This document shows positions 42,295 to 51,441 of a stretch of DNA of 64,000 nt, piece by piece. Position numbers and translations under genes: made by a program. The notes beneath the pieces were generated by a model. It saw only the letters and a program-made list of their open reading frames with translations. It did not search any database and was not told where the DNA came from. The DNA lies in the NCBI RefSeq assembly GCF_013337765.1, contig NZ_VBSB01000035.1, positions 124,001 through 188,000 of the forward strand, read 5' to 3'. How positions within the stretch are numbered: position 1 is the stretch's first letter; every line of letters starts with the position of its first letter. The DNA comes from Mycolicibacterium sphagni (GTDB lineage: Bacteria > Actinomycetota > Actinomycetes > Mycobacteriales > Mycobacteriaceae).

Positions 42295-42553
42295 GACGCA
42301 ACCTCACTTTCGGTGCAGCTCAACGCCTCGGTTAGGTTACGGCGGCGACACGCCAAAAACACAGCTAAGCGTTCCGGGGCGACGGAAGCCGCGTCAGGCG
42401 ATATGTTCACCATCACGCACGAATACCACTGACGCGATTCGGCTTTATCTGTCGCACCGTGGCAGAGCAAGCGGGTAGCGTCGGGACAGACACCGGCACT
42501 GACTGACTGGCAACGATCGAAGACCCGGCGAAGGAAAGTAGGACCCCACCACC

Positions 42554-43834
42554 ATGGCGCGTATCGGAGACGGCGGTGACCTGCTCAAGTGCTCGTTCTG
42601 CGGTAAGAGTCAGAAGCAGGTCAAGAAGCTCATAGCGGGTCCGGGCGTCTACATCTGCGACGAGTGCATCGATCTGTGCAACGAGATCATCGAAGAGGAG
42701 TTGGCCGACGCCGACGACGTCAAACTCGATGAGCTGCCCAAGCCGGCCGAGATCCGGGAGTTCCTGGAGGCCTACGTCATCGGGCAGGACACCGCCAAGC
42801 GCACGCTCGCCGTGGCCGTCTACAACCACTACAAGCGCATCCAGGCGCAGGAGAAGCACCGCGACTCCCGCTCGGAGCCGGTGGAGCTCGCCAAATCCAA
42901 CATCCTGATGCTCGGCCCGACCGGCTGCGGCAAGACCTACCTGGCGCAGACGCTGGCCAAGATGCTCAACGTGCCGTTCGCCATCGCCGACGCCACGGCG
43001 CTGACCGAAGCCGGGTATGTCGGCGAGGATGTCGAGAACATTCTGCTCAAGCTGATCCAGGCCGCCGACTACGACGTGAAGCGTGCCGAGACCGGCATCA
43101 TCTACATCGACGAGGTCGACAAGATCGCCCGCAAGAGCGAGAACCCGTCGATCACGCGCGACGTCTCCGGTGAGGGTGTGCAGCAGGCCCTGCTGAAGAT
43201 CCTCGAAGGCACTCAGGCCTCGGTCCCGCCGCAGGGCGGCCGCAAGCATCCGCACCAGGAATTCATCCAGATCGATACCACCAACGTGCTGTTCATCGTT
43301 GCGGGTGCGTTCGCCGGGCTGGAGAAGATCGTCTCCGACCGTGTCGGCAAGCGCGGCCTGGGCTTCGGTGCCGAGGTGAAGTCGAAGGCCGAGATCGACA
43401 CCCAGGATCACTTCGCCGAAGTGATGCCCGAGGATCTGATCAAGTTCGGTCTGATCCCGGAGTTCATCGGCCGTCTGCCGGTGGTAGCTTCGGTGACCAA
43501 CCTGGACAAGGAATCGCTGGTGCAGATCCTGTCCAAGCCGAAGAACGCTCTGGTGAAGCAGTACACCCGGCTGTTCGAGATGGACGGCGTCGAGCTGGAG
43601 TTCGACGACGACGCACTGGACGCCATCGCCGATCAGGCCATCCACCGCGGCACCGGTGCCCGCGGCCTGCGCGCGATCATGGAAGAAGTCCTGCTGCCGG
43701 TGATGTATGACATCCCCAGCCGCGACGACGTCGCCAAGGTCGTGGTGACCAAGGAGACCGTCCAGGACAACGTCCTGCCGACGATCGTCCCGCGCAAGCC
43801 CGCGCGCCCCGAGCGTCGCGACAAGTCCGCCTAG
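42554..43834 (+). CDS. clpX: ATP-dependent Clp protease ATP-binding subunit ClpX
   Basis: A 426-residue AAA+ unfoldase that feeds substrates to ClpP1P2. The N-terminal zinc domain has four Cys (CSFCGKSQ ... YICDECIDLC), Walker A is GPTGCGKT, Walker B IIYIDEVDKI, and the ClpP-binding IGF-type loop and sensor-2 region (GARGLRAIMEEVLLPVMYDIP) are in place. Preceded by a 259-base spacer that should hold its promoter; no specific operator is claimed there. Confidence 0.97.
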   Translation: MARIGDGGDLLKCSFCGKSQKQVKKLIAGPGVYICDECIDLCNEIIEEELADADDVKLDELPKPAEIREFLEAYVIGQDTAKRTLAVAVYNHYKRIQAQEKHRDSRSEPVELAKSNILMLGPTGCGKTYLAQTLAKMLNVPFAIADATALTEAGYVGEDVENILLKLIQAADYDVKRAETGIIYIDEVDKIARKSENPSITRDVSGEGVQQALLKILEGTQASVPPQGGRKHPHQEFIQIDTTNVLFIVAGAFAGLEKIVSDRVGKRGLGFGAEVKSKAEIDTQDHFAEVMPEDLIKFGLIPEFIGRLPVVASVTNLDKESLVQILSKPKNALVKQYTRLFEMDGVELEFDDDALDAIADQAIHRGTGARGLRAIMEEVLLPVMYDIPSRDDVAKVVVTKETVQDNVLPTIVPRKPARPERRDKSA

Positions 43835-43850
43835 TTTCGCTGCGCGAGCA

Positions 43851-43896
43851 GACGCAAAAGCCTCCTATGACACGGCGTGTCGGGGGCTTTTGCGTC
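43851..43896. terminator. Long bidirectional hairpin after clpX
   Basis: GACGCAAAAGCC and its exact complement GGCTTTTGCGTC enclose a second hairpin (GACAC-GGC-GTGTC). It lies 16 bases after clpX and before the convergent SCP2-like gene. The run TTTT in one arm gives a partial U-tract in either direction. Confidence 0.85.
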
Positions 43897-43955
43897 CGCT
43901 CGAGCGCTCCTCGATCATCTCGTCGAGGTACGAGCCGCATTGAGGAGTCAGGCAA

Positions 43956-44405
43956 TCAACTCCGCTTGAACTCCGTCGGCACCGCGGCCACCAAGACCAG
44001 CGACTCGGCGAAGAAGTAGATGGTCTTGAAGAACTCAAGCAGCTCACCATGCTCGACTGTCAGCCGCCGGTACAAGATCGTCCGCAACGCGTCGTATCCC
44101 TCGCACAAGGCCTTCCAGGCTGCGTAATCACCGGTAATCACGTAGCTGGCTTCGACTGGTTCGGCCGAGGCCAGGACGCGGCACTCGCGGACGAAATATC
44201 CCGACCACGCGATGTACAGGTAGCGGTCTCCGCCGGGCAGATTGCGTACACCGAGAGCCCACGACGACGTGTACTGGGCACGAACCACATCGTAGGAATC
44301 CCAGTATTGCGGGAGTTTAGCGGCAAGCGCTGCATCGTCGGGCCCCGTGTCGAGCGCCGCGCGCACTTCCTGAGCCCACGAATCGCTGAAGAACACTGAA
44401 GCCAC
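43956..44405 (-). CDS. SCP2 sterol-carrier-like domain protein
   Basis: A 149-residue protein whose central part resembles SCP2/sterol-binding domains (LYIAWSGYFVRECRVL, then VITGDYAAWKALCEGYDALRTIL, then EFFKTIYFFAESLVLVA). The GTG at 44405 begins 2 bases after the stop of the R2-like gene, so the two are co-transcribed and their proteins may act together on a lipid or hydrophobic ligand. The family call rests on pattern, not on a search. Confidence 0.6.
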   Translation of the reverse strand: MASVFFSDSWAQEVRAALDTGPDDAALAAKLPQYWDSYDVVRAQYTSSWALGVRNLPGGDRYLYIAWSGYFVRECRVLASAEPVEASYVITGDYAAWKALCEGYDALRTILYRRLTVEHGELLEFFKTIYFFAESLVLVAAVPTEFKRS

Positions 44406-44407
44406 GA

Positions 44408-45436
44408 TCAGCCACCTACGTCTTTCTGCTGTATCGGAACGAGCAGATTCTCGAGGTCTGCGGGCAAGGCGATTCCGAGCACGTCGCATCTGCGCCGCAG
44501 ATGGCTGCACACCAGTAGTCGCATTTCGTCCTCGCTCCAGCCCAGCGGCTCATGGAAGGACCTGCGGCTCGAGACCCCGCTGACCGTCAGGATCGTGTGC
44601 AGGGTGTCGTGGATCTCGCTCACGACAGCCGGATCTCGACGCAGCGCGTCCTGCAGGAAGAGCAGCCCACCCCGGACCTGTCGTGAGTGGTCAAGATAGG
44701 TGGCCCGAGCCCCGACCAGGAAGGTGGGCAGCAGGCCGCGCCCAGCTGCGAAGCCCATCAGCACGCTTAAGAATGATTTTGCCAGCACGCCTTCGATCCA
44801 GAGGAAACACGTTGTGCCGTAACGCACTTGGGCCAGCTGGTCATCCGGTTTGCGCCCCAGTTCCTCGGCCTGGTGGGCCAGCAGCCCGAACGGACCGATG
44901 AATGTTTCTTGCACCCACGGGAACGTCTGGTCCAACAACTCCATGGCATTGGTGCACTGCACGCCGACCGCTTCGCACAAGAATCTGCCGAAGAATGTGG
45001 TGTGACGGGCCTGGGTCTCGATCTGGGCGGCGAGATGAAGCCGATGCTCCTCGGCTGCACCGATCATGAAGACCGGCAGGTCAATCTCAAGTTGCCGGCT
45101 ACCGTGGTGGAAACTCACGGCGATGCCCAGGAACGACTCGCGCTCGTCAGCAGTCATCGCGGTGGTCCAGTCCTCGTGATCCTGGCTGAAGGCGAGTTCG
45201 AAGACGTCCCAACGGTATCGGAGGTATTCGCGGTAAAGCAGGACGAAGGTGGACGGCGTGGAGAGGTCGTCGCTGACGGCCTCTCCTCTTGCGCCCCTGA
45301 GATCGGCGCGTGTGATGGCAATGCTGTCTGGTCGTAACAGCCATCGCGTCGTCTCGTAATCGACCGACCCCGGAGCTTCGAGTTCTCTCACCGCGTCCTC
45401 TCGGCGTGTGTGACGTGATGAGTCAGATTCTCTCAA
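44408..45436 (-). CDS. R2-like ferritin-fold protein with degraded metal site
   Basis: A 342-residue helical protein resembling ribonucleotide reductase R2 and R2-like ligand-binding oxidases. Expected ligands of the pattern E..ExxH..E..ExxH are partly lost: helix 2 reads IETQARHTTFF (Gln where Glu of ExxH is expected), helix 3 keeps Glu in WIEGVLAKS, but the last site reads LDHSRQ in place of DExRH. A normal di-iron centre therefore looks unlikely. It is coupled to the SCP2-like gene. It may be a ligand-binding pseudo-enzyme, or it may use other residues. Confidence 0.65.
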   Translation of the reverse strand: MRESDSSRHTRREDAVRELEAPGSVDYETTRWLLRPDSIAITRADLRGARGEAVSDDLSTPSTFVLLYREYLRYRWDVFELAFSQDHEDWTTAMTADERESFLGIAVSFHHGSRQLEIDLPVFMIGAAEEHRLHLAAQIETQARHTTFFGRFLCEAVGVQCTNAMELLDQTFPWVQETFIGPFGLLAHQAEELGRKPDDQLAQVRYGTTCFLWIEGVLAKSFLSVLMGFAAGRGLLPTFLVGARATYLDHSRQVRGGLLFLQDALRRDPAVVSEIHDTLHTILTVSGVSSRRSFHEPLGWSEDEMRLLVCSHLRRRCDVLGIALPADLENLLVPIQQKDVGG

Positions 45437-45530
45437 CCCAGGAAGCGTTCCGCACGGCGGCCCGCACTGGGATGCTGGCCATCTCCGCCTTCTCAGTCAG
45501 CTCGAAGGGCGCGCGGCCGCCTGGGCCTAG
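45423..45530 (-). pseudogene. Decayed fdhD fragment
   Basis: On the minus strand this stretch encodes GRAPFELTEKAEMASIPVRA, nearly the same as GRASFELTQKAVMAGIPVLA in the intact fdhD at 47248-48075, and it ends soon after with a stop. No other part of fdhD is seen around it. It lies between the R2-like gene and the glycosyltransferase, about 1.8 kb from the intact copy, and overlaps the end of the glycosyltransferase by a few bases. Confidence 0.65.
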
Positions 45531-46825
45531 ACCCTCATCGCGCGCTCGGCGATCACCTCGTCGAGCACCAGGGCTATCTCCGCGACCCCGTCCCGCCGGG
45601 CGAATGCTGTCTGTAGGTTGCGCGCGCAGTTGCGGTAGTGCGGGTTGTGCAGCACCGCACCGATCGCATTGCGCAGCGCTCGCCGCGTCGGCGAGCCGGT
45701 CCGCAGATTGATCCCCGCACCCGACCACCCCACCCGCGCGGCCACTTCCGGCTTGTCCTCGGTGTCGCCGGCCACCACCAAGGGCACACCGGCGCACAGC
45801 GCCCGCTGAACGGCACCGTAGCCACCGTTGCTGACCATGACGTCTACCTTCGGCAGCAGAACATCGTGCGGAATGAATTCGGCGACATAGGTATTCGGCG
45901 GGACCGGAATCTTGAGGTCGGAGACGTCGCGACCCCCGGTGGTGGCGACGACGATGACGTCCTCACCGGCGAGCGCTTCGATCGTCGGCTCGAGCAGCCG
46001 CCCCAGGTCGGCGTTGTCGACGGTGCCCTGGGTGACGTGGACGACGGGCCGCTCACCGGCCAGCTCGTTCCACCACGACGGCCGCCGGAACGTCCGTGCC
46101 GGAGCCGGATGCACCGGGCCGACATAGCGCACGTTCGCGGGCAGATCGCTGCGCGGATAGTCGAACGCGGGCACGGTGGGCACGATGAGGCGGTCGGCCA
46201 GCAGCCCTGCGTCCAATACGAACACCGGTAGCCGCGGTGCGTTCATCGCGTCCAGGCGGCGATTGGCCGCGCGGTGCGACGGGCCCAGCAGCACGTTGTG
46301 CGACAGCGCCGTCAGGGCGCGATTGCGCAGCCGCCCCAGGGGCGTGGTCGAGGGCAGCATGCCCAGACCGGCGGGACCGGTGTCGCGGCTGGCGATCATC
46401 AACGGCATCGGGGTGAACATCAACACCGGCGGCACCGAGGCTCGCGAACCCAGCAGGAACGGCAGGATCCCGAAGAAGGTGGTGTCGACGATCACCGCGT
46501 CGAATCGGTTCTCGGCGAACAACTGAGTGAGGATCTCCGCCTGGCGGGGCATCGGCCCGATGAACAACTCGGTGATGTCGAAGTTGAGCTTCCGCAGCCC
46601 GCTCAGCTCGGCCCGCTCCGGGATCTCATCGACCTGGCCGTCCGCCAGGTCAGCCTCGGGCGGCAGGCGGTGAAGCCGGGCGCCGCAGGCGCTGACCTTC
46701 GCTGCGTGCCGCGGCGAGGTCAGCACGGTGACCCGGTCACCGCGGTGGGCCAGACCACCCGCAACCGCGAGCAGCGGGGTGATGTGCCCGGCCGCAGACA
46801 ATCCCGCAATCAGAATTTCCGCCAT
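45527..46825 (-). CDS. Glycosyltransferase, MGT/GT1 family
   Basis: A 432-residue GT-B enzyme of the macrolide/UDP-glucuronosyl type. The N-terminal acceptor domain begins LIAGLSAAGHITPLLAVAGGL with the usual catalytic His, and the C-terminal nucleotide-sugar site includes VDVMVSNGGYGAVQRAL and GVPLVVAGDTEDKPEVAARV. The canonical HGG of the sugar-nucleotide site is changed to NGG (Asn for His). The acceptor, possibly a lipid or small aromatic, is unknown. Confidence 0.85.
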   Translation of the reverse strand: MAEILIAGLSAAGHITPLLAVAGGLAHRGDRVTVLTSPRHAAKVSACGARLHRLPPEADLADGQVDEIPERAELSGLRKLNFDITELFIGPMPRQAEILTQLFAENRFDAVIVDTTFFGILPFLLGSRASVPPVLMFTPMPLMIASRDTGPAGLGMLPSTTPLGRLRNRALTALSHNVLLGPSHRAANRRLDAMNAPRLPVFVLDAGLLADRLIVPTVPAFDYPRSDLPANVRYVGPVHPAPARTFRRPSWWNELAGERPVVHVTQGTVDNADLGRLLEPTIEALAGEDVIVVATTGGRDVSDLKIPVPPNTYVAEFIPHDVLLPKVDVMVSNGGYGAVQRALCAGVPLVVAGDTEDKPEVAARVGWSGAGINLRTGSPTRRALRNAIGAVLHNPHYRNCARNLQTAFARRDGVAEIALVLDEVIAERAMRV

Positions 46826-46972
46826 TGTGCTCCCAATCGTTCGGTGAGTGATCGGGATTGATATTCGCTGCCAGGGGAGGTGGCGGACTTGGAGGTTTTA
46901 TGGAGATTGCGTGGAGATTGGCGGCATCCCTCGCGCTGCGCCAACATTGCTCGCGGTCCGTATCATCGGGCC

Positions 46973-47236
46973 ATGGAGAGACTTCGCCAGCGGTCCGCAG
47001 TGGCTGCCCTGGTTCTGACCGTAGGCATGATCGGTATGACGGCGTGTAGCAAGGACGAGAAACCAGCACCGACGACATCGACGACCACCACCACCACCAC
47101 CACGACCACACCGGCCAGCAGTGTGGCACCGCCACCGTCGCCGACCGAGAAGGGCTCGGACGGCGGTGGTCCCAACAGCTTTTCGCCGACGGTGAAGGCT
47201 CCGCCGCCACCGACCGCGGTACCGGGCGATCACTGA
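46973..47236 (+). CDS. Small Thr/Pro-rich lipoprotein
   Basis: An 87-residue protein with a lipoprotein signal (lipobox GMTAC, Cys at residue 25) and a low-complexity mature part made of a run of ten threonines followed by Pro/Ser/Gly (PASSVAPPPSPTEKG, KAPPPPTAVPGDH). The ATG 93 bases inside a longer frame is chosen because it starts the signal. Likely a short surface spacer; function unknown. Convergent with fdhD. Confidence 0.7.
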   Translation: MERLRQRSAVAALVLTVGMIGMTACSKDEKPAPTTSTTTTTTTTTTPASSVAPPPSPTEKGSDGGGPNSFSPTVKAPPPPTAVPGDH

Positions 47237-47247
47237 CAGCTGGGCGC

Positions 47248-48075
47248 TCACCGCGTGATGCGGTCGGCCCTGCTGTAGACGTTCATCGAGTCGCCGCGCA
47301 GGAACGCGACCAGCGTGAGACCCGACTGGGTGGCCAGGTCCACGGCAAGTGACGACGGCGCGGACACGGCGGCCAGCACGGGGATACCGGCCATCACGGC
47401 TTTCTGAGTCAGTTCGAACGACGCGCGGCCACTGACCAACAGGACGGTCCCGCTGAGCGGCACGCGGTTGGCTTCCAGCGCCCAACCGATCACCTTGTCG
47501 ACGGCGTTGTGCCTGCCGACATCCTCGCGCACCGCCAGCATCGTGCCGTCGACACCGAACAACGCGGCGCCATGCAGTCCGCCTGTGCTGGCGAAAACCT
47601 TTTGTGCCGAGCGTAATTGGGCGGGCATCGCGGTCAGTGCCGCCGAGGTGACGACCGACGGGTCGTCGCCGGGGGAGTGCCTGCTGGTCAGCCGGACCGC
47701 GTCGATGGAGGCCTTGCCGCATACTCCGCACGACGACGTGGTGTAGAAGTTGCGGGTAACGTCGACCTCGGGCAGCGGCACACCGAGGCGCAGCGTGACG
47801 TCGAGGACGTTGTAGGTGTTGGTGCCGTCTTCCCCGTCCGCGCCGCGGCAATAGCGGACGGTGAGCACGTCGTCGCGGTGGGTGATGACGCCTTCGGTCA
47901 GCAGAAAGCCCTGTGCCAGTTCGACATCAGAGCCCGGTGTGCGCATCGTGACGCTCAGCGGTGTCCCGTTGACGCGGATCTCCAGCGGCTCCTCGACGAC
48001 CAGGGTCTCCGGACGGTCGGTGGCCACACCGTCGATCACGTGGCTGACCCGCCGCCGCGAGGTCACCCGCCCCAT
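47248..48075 (-). CDS. fdhD: Formate dehydrogenase accessory sulfurtransferase FdhD
   Basis: A 275-residue protein that transfers sulfur from a cysteine desulfurase to the molybdenum cofactor of formate dehydrogenase. The active-site loop CGVCG is present (TTSSCGVCGKASID), along with the GDP/Moco-binding stretches EDVGRHNAVDKVIG and SGRASFELTQKAVMAGIPV. It overlaps fdhF by 13 bases. A short decayed copy of its conserved region lies at 45423-45530. Confidence 0.94.
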   Translation of the reverse strand: MGRVTSRRRVSHVIDGVATDRPETLVVEEPLEIRVNGTPLSVTMRTPGSDVELAQGFLLTEGVITHRDDVLTVRYCRGADGEDGTNTYNVLDVTLRLGVPLPEVDVTRNFYTTSSCGVCGKASIDAVRLTSRHSPGDDPSVVTSAALTAMPAQLRSAQKVFASTGGLHGAALFGVDGTMLAVREDVGRHNAVDKVIGWALEANRVPLSGTVLLVSGRASFELTQKAVMAGIPVLAAVSAPSSLAVDLATQSGLTLVAFLRGDSMNVYSRADRITR

Positions 48076-50399
48076 GCTGCATCGCCTTCCTGCCCGCCGT
48101 GTTCCAGCCGGATCACGATGGCCTTCGACACGGGCGTATTCGACTTGGCGGCAACGTGATCCAGCGGCACCAGGGGATTGGTCTCCGGGTAGTAGGCGGC
48201 CGCATTACCGACCGGGGTGGAGTACGGCACCACCAGGAAGTCCTTGGCGCGGCGCTCCTCTAAGGCGCCCGTGCTGTCGGTGAACTCCGAGATCAGGTCG
48301 ACCCGGTCGCCGTCGGCCAGCGCGAGCGACGCGATGTCGGCGGGGTTGACGAATACGACGCGACGGCCGCCCTTGACCCCGCGATAGCGGTCGTCGAGAC
48401 CGTAGATGGTGGTGTTGTACTGGTCATGGCTGCGCAACGTCTGTAGCACCAGCCGCCCCGGCGGCACCGGTACCCAGTTCAGCTCGTTGACCACGAAGTT
48501 CGCCTTGCCGGTGATGGTGGGGAACTCGCGGGAATCCCGTGGCGGATGGGGTAATTGGAAGCCGTCGGGCTGGCGCACCCGGGTGTTGTAGTCGGTGCAG
48601 CCCGGCACCACAGCGGCGATCGCGTCGCGGATGGTGTCGTAGTCGCCGGCGAAGGTCTCCCAGGGCACCGGGTGGTCGGGGCCGAGTACCGTGCGGGCCA
48701 GCTGGCAGACGATGGCGACTTCGCTGCGCACCTCGTCGCTCGGCGGGGTCAGGCTGCCGCGCGACAGGTGCACCATCGACATCGAATCCTCGACGGAGAC
48801 AACCTGTTTGCGGCCGTCCACCAGATCACGGTCGGTGCGGCCCAGGGTGGGCAGGATCAACGCGGTGCGGCCGTGCATCAGGTGGCTTCGGTTGAGTTTG
48901 GTGGAGACCTGAACGGTCAGCGCACACGTGCTCAACGCCGCTTCCGTCACCGCGGTGTCGGGGGTGGCCGAGGCGAAGTTGCCGCCCATGGCCAGGAATA
49001 CCGACGCCCGCCCGTCGCGCATCGCGCGGATGGCGTTGACCGTGTCATAGCCGTGCTTGCGGGGGCTGATGATGCCGAAGCGGTTGTCCAGCGCGGTCAG
49101 GAAGGTCTCGGGGACCTTCTCCCAGATCCCCATTGTGCGGTCGCCCTGGACGTTGGAATGCCCCCGCACCGGGCACACTCCGGCACCGGGCTTGCCGATC
49201 ATGCCGCGCAACAACAACAGGTTGGTCATCTCGCCGATCGTCGCGACCGCATGCGTGTGCTGGGTGATACCCATGGCCCAGCACACGATGGTGCGCTGCG
49301 AGGCGGCCAGCATGCCTGCCACTCGCTCCAATTGCGGCCGGGCGATGCCGGTGGCCTCGGTGACCGTGTCCAGGTCGACGGTGCGGGCATCGGCCAGGTA
49401 CTCGTCGAATCCGTGGCAGTGCGCGTCGACGAATTCGCGGTCGATCACGCTGCCCGGTGCGCGGTCCTCGGCCTCCACCAACAGCCGGCCCAGCCCTTTG
49501 AACAACGCCAGATCGCCGCCGAGGCGGATCTGCACGAACTCGTCGGCGATCGGGACCCCATGGCCGACAACGCCATTCACCTTCTGCGGATCCTTGAACC
49601 GGATCAGGCCGGCCTCGGGGAGCGGGTTGACGGCGATGATCTTCGCCCCGTTGGCTTTCGCCTTCTCCAGCACCGACAGCATCCGCGGATGGTTGGTGCC
49701 CGGATTCTGTCCGGCGATGACGATGACGTCGGCGTGCTCGACGTCATCGACGGTCACCGAGCCCTTGCCGATGCCGATGGAATCGATCAGCGCGGTTCCC
49801 GACGACTCGTGGCACATGTTGGAACAGTCCGGCAGGTTGTTGGTGCCGAAGCTGCGGACCAGCAATTGGTAGAGGAACGCCGCCTCGTTGCTCGTGCGTC
49901 CCGAGGTGTAGAACACCGCTTCGTGCGGCGAGCCGAGGTCACGCAGGTGCTCGGCGATCAGCCGGTAGGCGTCGTCCCAGTCGATCGGCCGGTAGTGCTG
50001 CTCGCCGGGCCGCAGGATCATCGGGTGGGTGAGGCGGCCCTGCTGAGACAACCAGTACTCGGGCTTGGCGGCCAGCTCGGCCACCGTGTGGCGAGCGAAG
50101 AACTCGGGGGTGACCCGCCGCTTGGTAGCCTCCTCGGCCACCGCCTTGGCGCCGTTCTCGCAGAACTCCGCCAGCTTGCGGCCGCCATGCTCCTCGGGCC
50201 ACGCGCAGCCCGGGCAGTCGAATCCGTGGCGCTGATTGAGCCGCGACAACGTCGCCAGCGTGCGGACCGGTCCCATCTCGGCCAGGCCGCGCTGCATGCT
50301 GACCATCACGGCCTTCACCCCGGCCGCCTCGTGTTTGGGATCGCTGACCTCGACGTCCCGTTCGTCATAGTCCGCATTGACGTCTTTGGCACTGGCCAT
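48063..50399 (-). CDS. fdhF: Molybdopterin oxidoreductase, FdhF/YdeP-type formate dehydrogenase homologue
   Basis: A 778-residue protein of the FdhF/YdeP group. Near the N-terminus only two Cys of a cluster-like motif remain (CPGCAWPEEHGG), so a full [4Fe-4S] site is not evident, as usual for YdeP. Molybdopterin-binding stretches are visible (YTSGRTSNEAAFLYQ, NMCHESSG, IAGQNPGTNHPRML, CPVRGHSNVQGDRTMGI). It matches M. tuberculosis Rv2900c by family and by its link to fdhD. Divergent from a LysR gene, which likely regulates it. Confidence 0.92.
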   Translation of the reverse strand: MASAKDVNADYDERDVEVSDPKHEAAGVKAVMVSMQRGLAEMGPVRTLATLSRLNQRHGFDCPGCAWPEEHGGRKLAEFCENGAKAVAEEATKRRVTPEFFARHTVAELAAKPEYWLSQQGRLTHPMILRPGEQHYRPIDWDDAYRLIAEHLRDLGSPHEAVFYTSGRTSNEAAFLYQLLVRSFGTNNLPDCSNMCHESSGTALIDSIGIGKGSVTVDDVEHADVIVIAGQNPGTNHPRMLSVLEKAKANGAKIIAVNPLPEAGLIRFKDPQKVNGVVGHGVPIADEFVQIRLGGDLALFKGLGRLLVEAEDRAPGSVIDREFVDAHCHGFDEYLADARTVDLDTVTEATGIARPQLERVAGMLAASQRTIVCWAMGITQHTHAVATIGEMTNLLLLRGMIGKPGAGVCPVRGHSNVQGDRTMGIWEKVPETFLTALDNRFGIISPRKHGYDTVNAIRAMRDGRASVFLAMGGNFASATPDTAVTEAALSTCALTVQVSTKLNRSHLMHGRTALILPTLGRTDRDLVDGRKQVVSVEDSMSMVHLSRGSLTPPSDEVRSEVAIVCQLARTVLGPDHPVPWETFAGDYDTIRDAIAAVVPGCTDYNTRVRQPDGFQLPHPPRDSREFPTITGKANFVVNELNWVPVPPGRLVLQTLRSHDQYNTTIYGLDDRYRGVKGGRRVVFVNPADIASLALADGDRVDLISEFTDSTGALEERRAKDFLVVPYSTPVGNAAAYYPETNPLVPLDHVAAKSNTPVSKAIVIRLEHGGQEGDAAWGG

Positions 50400-50474
50400 G
50401 CGTCCAATTTAGCCCTCGTTATCGGCGACCCACACCAGATACAAGGGGTTCGTAATCGGTATTTGACATGCGGT

Positions 50475-50491
50475 GATAGCTCAGGGCTATC
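50475..50491. promoter_or_regulatory. LysR-type palindrome GATAGC-N5-GCTATC
   Basis: A perfect 6-base inverted repeat with core ATAG-N7-CTAT, the T-N11-A type site bound by LysR regulators. It ends 9 bases before the lysR start and lies in the 101-base divergent spacer to fdhF. Confidence 0.6.
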
Positions 50492-50500
50492 GTCAGCTCG

Positions 50501-51439
50501 ATGGCGAACGACGTCTTGATGCAGCACCTGGACTACCTGCTGGCGCTCGCCGCGGAGCGCCACTTCGGCCGCGCGGCCGCACGCTGCCACATCAGCCAGC
50601 CGACGCTGTCGGTCGCGATCCGCAGGCTGGAGCGCGATCTGGGCATCGTCATCGTGCAACGCGGCCGTCGTTTCGAGGGCTTCACCGAGGAGGGGCAACG
50701 GGTCGTGGCATGGGCCCAGCGCATCACCGCCGAACGCGATGAGATGCTCGCCGACCTCGAGCGGATGCAGGGGCGGCTGACGGTCACCGCCCGGCTGGGC
50801 GCGATCCCGACGGCGGTACCGGCCAGCCCGTTCGTCACCACGGAGTTCCTGTCCCGCAATCCTGCGGCGTCGGTGCGTATCGAGGTGCTGTCGTCACGCG
50901 AAATCGCCAGGCGTTTGGCCGACTTCGAGATCGACGCCGGGTTGACCTATCTCGATGACGAAGCATTGCCGGGCACCCGGTCGGTCGAGCTGTACCGGGA
51001 GCACTACGTTCTGGTGGCATCCGCCGACGATGCGTTGATGGGAAAGCCTGAGGCGACGTGGGCGGATGCGGCCGGACTCGAGCTGTGCGTGCTGACGACC
51101 ACGATGCGCAACCGCCGCATTCTGGACGCCAACATGGCTGCCGAGGGCATTCACTATCGCCCTGCGGTGGAGGCGGATTCGGTCGACGCGCTCTACGCGC
51201 ACCTGACGCATTCGCGGCGGGCCACCATTGCCAGCACGGCCTGGTTGCCTCAACTCGGCGTGCCGCAGGGGTTTTCAGCGCGACCGATGGTCAAACACGG
51301 GCCGAGTCCGGCGATCGGGCTGGTGGTGCTCGACCGTGCTCCGGCCTCTATCGTGGCGGGCGCGCTCGTCGCAGTGGCCACCGACATTGATCTCGCCGCC
51401 CGCATCGACCACTTCTGGAATGAATTCCGCAGCAGCTGA
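50501..51439 (+). CDS. LysR family regulator
   Basis: A 312-residue regulator. The winged helix-turn-helix covers residues 5-65 (LDYLLALAAERHFGRAAARC, then ISQPTLSVAIRRLERDLG), followed by a periplasmic-binding-like effector domain (about 95-300). Divergent from fdhF-fdhD, it is likely their activator and may sense formate or a redox signal. A LysR-type palindrome lies just before its start. Confidence 0.9.
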   Translation: MANDVLMQHLDYLLALAAERHFGRAAARCHISQPTLSVAIRRLERDLGIVIVQRGRRFEGFTEEGQRVVAWAQRITAERDEMLADLERMQGRLTVTARLGAIPTAVPASPFVTTEFLSRNPAASVRIEVLSSREIARRLADFEIDAGLTYLDDEALPGTRSVELYREHYVLVASADDALMGKPEATWADAAGLELCVLTTTMRNRRILDANMAAEGIHYRPAVEADSVDALYAHLTHSRRATIASTAWLPQLGVPQGFSARPMVKHGPSPAIGLVVLDRAPASIVAGALVAVATDIDLAARIDHFWNEFRSS

Positions 51440-51441
51440 AT

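Noticed and set aside
42295..42553. SAM or cobalamin riboswitch before mmuM
   Set aside because: No conserved riboswitch core or matching stems could be recognised in the 259-base spacer; it more likely holds the clpX and mmuM promoters.
48555..50519. 654-residue open frame antisense to fdhF
   Set aside because: It mirrors the codon bias of the fdhF gene on the other strand; its translation is Arg/Gly/Val/His-rich with no domain, and fdhF is a recognised enzyme.
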